From Hyphomicrobiales bacterium (GTDB lineage Bacteria > Pseudomonadota > Alphaproteobacteria > Rhizobiales > Kaistiaceae), in NCBI GenBank assembly GCA_017305815.1, contig JAFKJZ010000256.1, positions 1-5,824 on the forward strand: a stretch of DNA of 5,824 nucleotides. Reading direction: 5' to 3'. The position numbers were made by a program, and so were the translations under genes. This document shows, one piece after another, positions 1 to 5,824 of the stretch. Below the pieces are notes generated by a model. That model was not told where the DNA came from. It made no database searches and worked only from the letters and a program-made list of their open reading frames with translations. How positions within the stretch are numbered: position 1 is the first letter of the stretch; the number at the start of each line of letters is the position of its first letter.

Positions 1-985
1 GTTCCGGCATCACCCGCGCCTGGCAGGCGGCGGAGAGCGTGATCGACGAACCGGACGCGAAGGCGAGCTTGCCGGCATCGAACAGTTCGAAAGTGCTGTC
101 CTGCAGCACCTCGCTATACATGGTGAGGTCGTGGAACGGGCTGTCGATCAGGCCGTGCAGCACGGCGTTGGCGATCGAGCCGATGCCGGCCTGCAGCGGC
201 GCCAGCTGGTTGGTCAGCCGGCCCTTGCGGACCTCATGGCTCAGGAATTCGATCAAGTGGCCGGCGATCGCCTGCGTCTCGGCGTCCGGCGCCGTCGTCT
301 CGGCGGAGCTGTCCTGCCGCTCGGTGACGACAATGGCGGCGATCTTGGCCGGATCGATCGGGATGAAGGGCAGGCCGACTCGGCTGTCCGGCGCGACGAC
401 AGGGATCGGCTCGCGATGCGGCCGGCGGGTGGGGATGTAGATGTCGTGCAGGCCCTCGAGCTCGGCCGGCTGGCCGATATTGAGCTCGATGATCACCTTC
501 TCGGCGAGAATGGCGAAGGTCGCCGAATTGCCGACCGAGGTCGTCGGGATGATGCCGCCCTCGCGGGTGATCGCGGTCGCCTCGACGACGGCGACGTCGA
601 TCGGCCCCATCTGGCGCGAACGCAGCAGTTCGACCGTCTCGGAAAGATGCTGATCGATGAACATCACCTCGCCCCGGTTCAGCGCGGCGCGCAGCACGCG
701 GTCGGACTGGAAGGGCAGCCGCCGCTTCAGCACATGCGAGCGGGTCAGGACCTCGTCGATGCCGTTGCCGAGCGAGGCGCCGGTGATCAGCGTGATGCCG
801 AAGGGCTCGGTCGCGGCGCGTTCGGCCAGCGCCAGCGGCACGGCCTTCGCGTCACCGGCGCGGGTGAAGCCGCTCATGCCGACGGTCATGCCGTCCCGGA
901 TCAGCAGCGCCGCCTCGGCTGGCGACATCACCTTGTCGAGAAGGGCGGGAAGGCGGATTCGGTCCTGCAGCATGATATCCAGCAT
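1..985 (-). CDS. Acetyl-CoA hydrolase/succinate CoA-transferase (partial, 3' end off window)
   Basis: Probable class I CoA-transferase of the acetyl-CoA hydrolase/succinate CoA-transferase family (AarC, Cat1, YgfH/ScpC relatives). These move CoA between succinate and acetate or propionate in the cytoplasm through a glutamyl-CoA thioester. I translated the minus strand by hand: 328 codons are in the window with no stop, against about 500 residues in the family, so roughly a third is missing at the C-terminus. Visible hallmarks are VGMSGFTRAGDAKAVP (35-50), LITGASLGN (66-74), FIDQHLSETVE (109-119), PTTSVGNSA (147-155), PLQAGIGSIANAV (263-275) and MYSEVLQDS (289-297). By family alignment Glu292 is the catalytic glutamate (AarC Glu294). 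Substrate preference (acetate, propionate or hydrolysis) cannot be read from this part. The start is ATG at 985; a second in-frame ATG at 973 (MLQDRIRLP) is equally plausible, since neither has a strong ribosome binding site. Confidence 0.9.
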   Translation of the reverse strand, partial: MLDIMLQDRIRLPALLDKVMSPAEAALLIRDGMTVGMSGFTRAGDAKAVPLALAERAATEPFGITLITGASLGNGIDEVLTRSHVLKRRLPFQSDRVLRAALNRGEVMFIDQHLSETVELLRSRQMGPIDVAVVEATAITREGGIIPTTSVGNSATFAILAEKVIIELNIGQPAELEGLHDIYIPTRRPHREPIPVVAPDSRVGLPFIPIDPAKIAAIVVTERQDSSAETTAPDAETQAIAGHLIEFLSHEVRKGRLTNQLAPLQAGIGSIANAVLHGLIDSPFHDLTMYSEVLQDSTFELFDAGKLAFASGSSITLSAACQARVMPE

Positions 986-1045
986 GTCGATGGCGTTGCT
1001 GGACCATAGGCCTCGGAAAGCGCGGAAGCATCCCGCAAAAAGCAG

Positions 1046-1074
1046 AAAATCCGCGACGGGCTGTCGCGGATTTT
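1046..1074 (-). terminator. Rho-independent terminator, perfect 12-bp stem
   Basis: AAAATCCGCGAC (1046-1057) and GTCGCGGATTTT (1063-1074) are exact reverse complements around a 5-nt loop. Read on the minus strand, the stem ends in TTTT and is followed by CTGCTTTTTG, a good U-rich tail. It lies about 55 nt past the stop of the small minus-strand gene at 1130, so it most likely ends that transcript. The AAAA/TTTT symmetry could also let it work on the plus strand. Confidence 0.85.
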
Positions 1075-1129
1075 CAGATCTCAGTCAGACGATCGACGGC
1101 GGCCCCGGCGATCCGCCGGCCGCGCCGGA

Positions 1130-1348
1130 TCAGATGAGGGCGCCGACCGCGCTGCGCTCGATGGTCTCGCGGTCATAGCCGAAAGTGGCGAGCGAGGCGT
1201 CATCGAGGGAGAGCTGGTAGCCGTTCACGAAACGCGGCATCTGCCGGTCGCGCGTATGGGTCATGCGGGCCACAGCGCGCCGAGCGACGCCATGGCCGCG
1301 GCTTCCAGCCGGGGCAACGCCGAACTCGCCAAATGCTGCCGTCAACAT
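1130..1348 (-). CDS. Small DUF1127-like protein (72 aa)
   Basis: Short basic protein of 72 residues. The N-terminal part (about 1-38) is rich in Gly, Ala and Arg (VARRAVARM at 21-29). The C-terminal part has LSLDDASLATFGYDRETIER (46-65), which follows the LDD-x2-L-x2-xG-x2-R-x2-I pattern of the DUF1127 tail found in small alphaproteobacterial proteins. Some DUF1127 proteins are reported to affect RNA turnover and nutrient or stress responses; applying that role here is inference. The start at 1348 is supported by AAGGA seven bases upstream (1356-1360). A perfect hairpin terminator follows at 1074-1046, so it looks like a monocistronic unit. It is divergent from the aminopeptidase gene. The frame stays open upstream to 1939, but that part is antisense to the aminopeptidase gene and is not coding. 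The family match is by eye; the classical arginine-rich helix is less dense than usual, so it may be an unnamed relative. Confidence 0.65.
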   Translation of the reverse strand: MLTAAFGEFGVAPAGSRGHGVARRAVARMTHTRDRQMPRFVNGYQLSLDDASLATFGYDRETIERSAVGALI

Positions 1349-1355
1349 GATCAAT

Positions 1356-1360
1356 TCCTT
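1356..1360 (-). promoter_or_regulatory. Ribosome binding site of the small DUF1127-like gene
   Basis: On the minus strand, AAAAAGGAATTGATC precedes the ATG at 1348. AAGGA is 7 nt from the start codon, which is near-ideal spacing. It decides this start over the much longer open frame that extends upstream and over the internal Met codons at 1264 and 1240. Confidence 0.75.
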
Positions 1361-1424
1361 TTTGTGGCGACGCCCTATGCGTCCCTTAAGCAGGCTCTTC
1401 ATACCCCTAACGCTGACGTGAAGG

Positions 1425-1434
1425 TACAGCTGTA
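1425..1434. repeat. Perfect 10-bp palindrome TACAGCTGTA
   Basis: TACAG followed immediately by CTGTA is an exact dyad with no spacer. It lies 77 bp upstream of the small minus-strand gene and about 150 bp upstream of the aminopeptidase start. A dimeric regulator could bind it, but a 10-bp palindrome can also arise by chance. Confidence 0.35.
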
Positions 1435-1482
1435 ATCGAATGCCAGACATGCACTTTTCGCAACGCACAAGATGCCGCCACA

Positions 1483-1500
1483 TTTGCGCCGCGCCGCAAA
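1483..1500. repeat. 18-bp near-perfect palindrome, candidate operator
   Basis: TTTGCGCCGCGCCGCAAA is self-complementary except for one base pair (1489/1494). The arms TTTGCG and CGCAAA flank a CGCG core. Its place between divergent promoters fits an operator. It has no T-tract of the terminator type. The regulator is unknown. Confidence 0.4.
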
Positions 1501-1570
1501 CACGGAGTGTGATGGAATTGCAGTCGGCAAGGCGCGCCGATAGGGTCGCGCGAACCGTTTTGTTCCGTGA

Positions 1571-1576
1571 AGAAGG
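1571..1576 (+). promoter_or_regulatory. Ribosome binding site of the aminopeptidase P gene
   Basis: AGAAGG (within GAAGAAGG, 1569-1576) stands 10 nt before the ATG at 1587. It supports this start over the ATG at 1440, which would add 49 residues unlike anything in the family. Confidence 0.65.
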
Positions 1577-1586
1577 CCCTCCGCGC

Positions 1587-3422
1587 ATGTTCCAGAATTT
1601 TGACGCTCCGAGCCGCGCCCACCCGATCAAGGATCGGCTGGTGGCGCTGCGCGCCCATCTCGACCGCGCGGGATTGCAGGGTTTCATCGTGCCGCACGCC
1701 GACGAATACCAAGGCGAATACATTCCCGCCGCCGCCGAGCGACTCGCCTGGCTGACGGGCTTCACCGGCTCGGCCGGGGCCGCCATCGTACTCGCTGAGG
1801 AAGCCGCCGTCTTCGTCGACGGTCGATATACGCTGCAGGTACGCGACCAGGTCGACGTCGACGATTTCACGCCGGAGGACCTGATCGGCAATCCTCCGCA
1901 CCAGTGGCTGAAAGACAAGCTAAGCACCGGCCAGCGCATCGGCTATGACCCGCGCCTGTTGACGCTCGCGGAAGCTCGCCGCTTCGAGGCCGCCTGCCGA
2001 GCGGCCGGGGCGGAACTCGTCGCGCTGGAGGAAAACCCCATCGACGCGATCTGGACCGACCGGCCGCTGCCGCCGCTGTCGCAGGTCATGCAGCAGCCGG
2101 ACGAACTCGCCGGCGAAAGCGCCGACGACAAGATCCGGCGTATGCAGGCCGTCCTCGCCGACAAGGGCGTCGACGCGGCGATCCTGGCGCAATCGGATTC
2201 GATCGCCTGGCTCTTCAACATCCGCGGCGCCGACGTGCCGCACAATCCCGTCGTGCTCTCCTATGCGCTTCTGAAGCGCGACGAGCGCCCCACCCTCTAT
2301 GTCGACGGCCGCAAGCTTTCCAACGCCATCCGCGACCAGCTTGCCGAGCGCGCCGACATCAAGGAAGAGCGCGCCTTCCTGACCGATCTCGCCGCGCTCG
2401 GCGACGAAGGACGCCGCGTGCTGGTCGACCCGCAGACCACCCCTGCCCTGTTCGCCAGGACGCTCACCGACGCCAGGGGCGTGCTCGTCGAGGGCGCCGA
2501 TCCCGTCGTGCTGCCGAAGGCGCGCAAGAACGCAATCGAACTCGACGGCACGCGCCGCGCCCACAAGCGCGACGGCGCCGCGATGACCCGCTTCCTCGCC
2601 TGGCTCGACGCGAATGGCGCCAACGGCACCGAAACGGAGATCAGCGTCGCCAGGAAGCTGGAGGCCTTCCGCGCAGAGGCCGGCGAGGCGGACGGCTCGC
2701 CGCTGCTCGAGATCTCCTTCGACACGATCTCCGGCGCCGGCCCGGACGGCGCCATCGTGCATTACCGCGTCAACGAGGCGACCGACCGCAAGCTCGAGGC
2801 CGGCACGCTCTACCTCGTCGATTCCGGCGCGCAATATCGCGACGGCACCACCGACATCACCCGCACCATCGCCATCGGTACGCCCTCGGCCGAGATGCGC
2901 GACCGTTTCACCCGCGTTCTGAAGGGCCATATCGCGCTTGCGACGGCGCGCTTCCCGCGTGGCACGACCGGCGCGCAGCTCGACACGCTGGCGCGGCACG
3001 CGCTCTGGCAGGCCGGCCTCGACTTCGACCACGGCACCGGCCATGGCGTCGGCGTCTTCCTGTCCGTGCACGAGGGGCCGGTCCGCATCTCCAAGGCCGG
3101 CAACCTGCCGCCCGAGCCGGGCATGATCCTTTCGAACGAGCCCGGCTATTACAAGACCGGCGCCTATGGCATTCGCATCGAGAACCTGATCGTCGTCACG
3201 CCGCCGGCGGCGATCGCCGGCGGCGACCGCGAAATGCTCGGCTTCGAGACGATCACACTGGCGCCGATCGACCGCAAACTGATCGACGTCGCATTGTTGA
3301 GCCCCGCCGAGAAGACCTGGATGGATGCCTACCACGCCCGCGTCCGCGATGCGCTGGCGCCCTCCCTCGAAGGCGCGGATCTCGCCTTCCTGATCGCCGC
3401 CACGCAACCGCTGGGCGCATAG
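1587..3422 (+). CDS. pepP: Xaa-Pro aminopeptidase (aminopeptidase P, M24B family)
   Basis: Cytosolic metallopeptidase that removes an N-terminal residue preceding proline, using two divalent metal ions (usually Mn2+). The 611-residue length fits the long, three-domain form related to human XPNPEP1. Two creatinase-like N-terminal domains (about 10-145 and 150-315; SDSIAWLFNIRGADVPHNP lies in the second) precede the catalytic pita-bread domain (about 325-540) and a short C-terminal M24 domain (about 545-611, with KTWMDAYH). All five expected metal ligands are present: Asp412 and Asp423 (VDSG...GTTDITRT), His486 (HGTGHGVG), Glu518 (SNEPGYY) and Glu532 (RIENL). Supporting histidines are His482 and His495 (SVHEGP). 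Spacings match the family, so it should be active. The start is chosen from the AGAAGG site and from homology beginning just after MFQNF. It is divergent from the small DUF1127-like gene and followed by the PRC-barrel gene after 129 bp, so it is probably its own transcript. The symbol is by family; databases may call it map or simply M24. Confidence 0.95.
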   Translation: MFQNFDAPSRAHPIKDRLVALRAHLDRAGLQGFIVPHADEYQGEYIPAAAERLAWLTGFTGSAGAAIVLAEEAAVFVDGRYTLQVRDQVDVDDFTPEDLIGNPPHQWLKDKLSTGQRIGYDPRLLTLAEARRFEAACRAAGAELVALEENPIDAIWTDRPLPPLSQVMQQPDELAGESADDKIRRMQAVLADKGVDAAILAQSDSIAWLFNIRGADVPHNPVVLSYALLKRDERPTLYVDGRKLSNAIRDQLAERADIKEERAFLTDLAALGDEGRRVLVDPQTTPALFARTLTDARGVLVEGADPVVLPKARKNAIELDGTRRAHKRDGAAMTRFLAWLDANGANGTETEISVARKLEAFRAEAGEADGSPLLEISFDTISGAGPDGAIVHYRVNEATDRKLEAGTLYLVDSGAQYRDGTTDITRTIAIGTPSAEMRDRFTRVLKGHIALATARFPRGTTGAQLDTLARHALWQAGLDFDHGTGHGVGVFLSVHEGPVRISKAGNLPPEPGMILSNEPGYYKTGAYGIRIENLIVVTPPAAIAGGDREMLGFETITLAPIDRKLIDVALLSPAEKTWMDAYHARVRDALAPSLEGADLAFLIAATQPLGA

Positions 3423-3551
3423 GCATCCCCTGACAGTTCCATTACGGATCCTGTCGCCTTGATAGGTTTCGTGATGGAACGTGACCCTGCACGCTCCGTT
3501 GTCCGATCGAGCCTCAGCTCAATTGTCTCGATAAAACACGGAGTTACGACC
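3423..3551 (+). promoter_or_regulatory. Intergenic spacer before the PRC-barrel gene
   Basis: This 129-bp spacer holds the EcfG-type promoter at 3476-3500 and the ribosome binding site GGAG (3540-3543), 8 nt before the ATG at 3552. GTTCCAT (3436-3442) and ATGGAAC (3474-3480) form a perfect 7-bp inverted repeat whose right arm overlaps the -35 element. GACAG/CTGTC (3432-3436 and 3451-3455) could form a weak stem just after the aminopeptidase stop, but there is no T-tract, so I do not call a terminator. Confidence 0.5.
3476..3500 (+). promoter_or_regulatory. EcfG/RpoE2-type general stress promoter
   Basis: GGAAC (3476-3480) and CGTT (3497-3500) are separated by 16 nt. This matches the alphaproteobacterial EcfG (sigma EcfG/RpoE2) consensus GGAAC-N16/17-CGTT at every defined base. 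It is 51 bp upstream of the PRC-barrel ATG and in the correct orientation, giving a predicted 5' leader of about 45 nt. I infer induction of the downstream gene in the general stress response through the PhyR-NepR-EcfG cascade. Confidence 0.65.
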
Positions 3552-4115
3552 ATGAAAACGATCCTTCGGACAACGGCCCTGGTCGCCCTCCTTGCGGCGG
3601 GCCCGGCGCTGGCGCAGGACGCGACGACGCCGGCCGACACCACAGCCCCGGCCGCGACCACAACCCAGCCCGCGGCGCCAGCCGGTCGCTTCATCGTGCT
3701 GGAGGACGGCAGCACCGACTGGCTCGCCTCCACCCTGATGGGTTCCACCGTCTATAGCGGCACCGACGAGAACCTCGGCAAGATCGTCGATATCCTCGCC
3801 ACCGACGACGGTGAGGTGAAGGCCGTGGTGATCGGCGTCGGCGGCTTCCTCGGCATCGGCCGCAAGGACGTCGCGGTGTCGCCGAGCACGCTCGAGCGCG
3901 TCAAGATCGACAATGGCCAGAAGCTGGTCCTGAAGACGACCAAGGACGAGCTCAACGCCGCGCCGGAGTTCAAGACCGCCGCGCAGCAGGAATCGTCCAG
4001 CGTGACCACGACGCCGGCGCCCGACGCGACCGTGCCTGCCGCGGACCCGATGACGCCGCCCGCCGCAACCACGCCGGCGCCCGCCGCGCCCGAAACGGCC
4101 CCTGCGACGCCGTAA
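3552..4115 (+). CDS. Exported PRC-barrel domain protein
   Basis: 187-residue protein predicted to be exported by Sec. It has a basic start (MKTILR), a hydrophobic core (TTALVALLAAGP) and an ALA-Q cleavage site after residue 21. A Thr/Ala/Pro-rich linker (about 23-46) leads to a PRC-barrel domain (about 50-130; TVYSGTDENLGKIVDI, AVVIGVGGFLGIGRKDVAV, then a hydrophobic strand). The tail (about 142-187) is low-complexity Ala/Pro/Thr. PRC-barrel domains are small beta-barrels found in the photosynthetic reaction centre H subunit, RimM and many alphaproteobacterial envelope proteins; the biochemical role of this class is not established. The Ala/Pro-rich segments may act as periplasmic spacers. 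The start at 3552 has GGAG 8 nt upstream; an in-frame ATG at 3459 would bury the signal peptide and overlap the promoter. An EcfG-type promoter upstream suggests stress induction, and a strong terminator follows at 4136-4165. Confidence 0.88.
   Translation: MKTILRTTALVALLAAGPALAQDATTPADTTAPAATTTQPAAPAGRFIVLEDGSTDWLASTLMGSTVYSGTDENLGKIVDILATDDGEVKAVVIGVGGFLGIGRKDVAVSPSTLERVKIDNGQKLVLKTTKDELNAAPEFKTAAQQESSSVTTTPAPDATVPAADPMTPPAATTPAPAAPETAPATP
4011..4083 (+). repeat. Direct repeat in the Ala/Pro/Thr-rich tail
   Basis: ACGCCGGCGCCCG occurs at 4011-4023 and again at 4071-4083, exactly 60 bp apart, encoding TPAPD and TPAPA. It reflects the low-complexity tail of the PRC-barrel protein and could make the tail length variable between strains. 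Confidence 0.5.
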
Positions 4116-4135
4116 GACCCCAAAAGCGCAGGATG

Positions 4136-4165
4136 GAAGGCCCGCCCGCAGGGTGGGCCTTCTTT
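4136..4165 (+). terminator. Rho-independent terminator after the PRC-barrel gene
   Basis: GAAGGCCCGCCC (4136-4147) pairs with GGGTGGGCCTTC (4151-4162) over 12 bp with one G-U pair and a GCA loop, followed by TTT and then CCT. It starts 21 nt after the PRC-barrel stop. It also lies 10 nt beyond the convergent ligA stop, so the same hairpin may help end ligA transcripts, although the minus-strand tail has its T-run (CTTTTG) only some 10 nt away. Confidence 0.8.
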
Positions 4166-4174
4166 CCTGCCGGC

Positions 4175-5824
<1,650 letters not shown>

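Larger units (their letters stand above)
1349..1586. promoter_or_regulatory. Divergent intergenic region with candidate operators
   Basis: This 238-bp region separates two genes that point away from each other and must hold promoters for both. It is visibly less GC-rich than its flanks over about 1340-1440. It contains the palindrome TACAGCTGTA (1425-1434) and an 18-bp near-palindrome (1483-1500). A weak plus-strand sigma70-like pair, TTGCAG (1518-1523) and TAGGGT (1541-1546) with a 17-nt spacer, could serve the aminopeptidase gene, but each hexamer matches only 3 of 6 consensus bases. No convincing promoter was seen for the small gene, and no EcfG-type motif was found here on either strand. 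Confidence 0.5.

Noticed and set aside
131..1009. A 292-codon open frame on the plus strand
   Set aside because: It is antisense to the CoA-transferase, which has many family motifs. Its translation is low-complexity (Arg, Asp, Gly, Gln) and resembles no family.
1518..1546. Sigma70-like promoter TTGCAG-N17-TAGGGT before the aminopeptidase gene
   Set aside because: Each hexamer matches only 3 of 6 consensus positions. That is too weak to list as a feature; mentioned only as a possibility.
1440..1586. A 49-residue N-terminal extension of the aminopeptidase from an upstream ATG
   Set aside because: The extension has no family homology that I recognise, is Arg/Cys-rich, covers the palindromes, and lacks a good ribosome binding site. 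The ATG at 1587 has AGAAGG at suitable spacing and gives the usual family length.
1349..1939. Upstream extension of the small minus-strand frame to a 269-codon protein
   Set aside because: The extra part is antisense to the first 117 or so codons of the aminopeptidase gene and crosses the intergenic region. The internal start at 1348 has a strong ribosome binding site.
1920..3407. A 495-codon open frame on the minus strand opposite the aminopeptidase gene
   Set aside because: It lies wholly antisense to a clear aminopeptidase P with all catalytic residues. Its Arg/Ala/Gly/Asp-rich translation has no recognisable motif. Long antisense frames are usual in high-GC coding DNA.
3432..3455. Possible terminator just after the aminopeptidase stop (GACAG...CTGTC)
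   Set aside because: Only 5 bp of continuous stem, a large loop and no T-tract.

Overview
The window is GC-rich chromosomal DNA that looks alphaproteobacterial, probably Hyphomicrobiales (Rhizobiales). The signs are the forms of the succinate CoA-transferase and the LigA ligase, a small DUF1127-like protein, and a GGAAC-N16-CGTT promoter of the kind read by the general stress sigma factor EcfG/RpoE2. I see no mobile element, CRISPR array, tRNA or rRNA. All five genes fit a stable core or housekeeping region.

Layout from left to right. (1) The 5' two-thirds of an acetyl-CoA hydrolase/succinate CoA-transferase gene lies on the minus strand from 985 and runs off the left edge. (2) A spacer at 986-1129 holds a perfect 12-bp hairpin terminator. 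(3) A short minus-strand gene (1348-1130, 72 aa) has a clear ribosome binding site and a DUF1127-like C-terminus. (4) A 238-bp divergent intergenic region (1349-1586) contains two palindromes that could be operators. (5) A complete plus-strand Xaa-Pro aminopeptidase P gene of the M24B family spans 1587-3422. (6) A 129-bp spacer carries the EcfG-type promoter. (7) A secreted PRC-barrel protein gene occupies 3552-4115. (8) A strong terminator lies at 4136-4165 between convergent genes. (9) Most of an NAD+-dependent DNA ligase gene (ligA) lies on the minus strand from the right edge to its stop at 4175.

The genes do not form one pathway. They cover acyl-CoA/organic acid metabolism (CoA-transferase), peptide turnover (aminopeptidase P), probable envelope stress or adaptation (PRC-barrel protein under a stress promoter), a small possible regulatory protein (DUF1127-like) and DNA replication/repair (LigA). 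Most adjacent genes appear to be transcribed separately.

I found no convincing new multi-gene system. Three points merit a second look: the OB-fold of LigA appears to lack the otherwise near-universal LHN motif through a clean in-frame loss of about nine residues; the PRC-barrel gene has a consensus-quality stress promoter; and the intergenic palindromes flank a DUF1127-like small gene.
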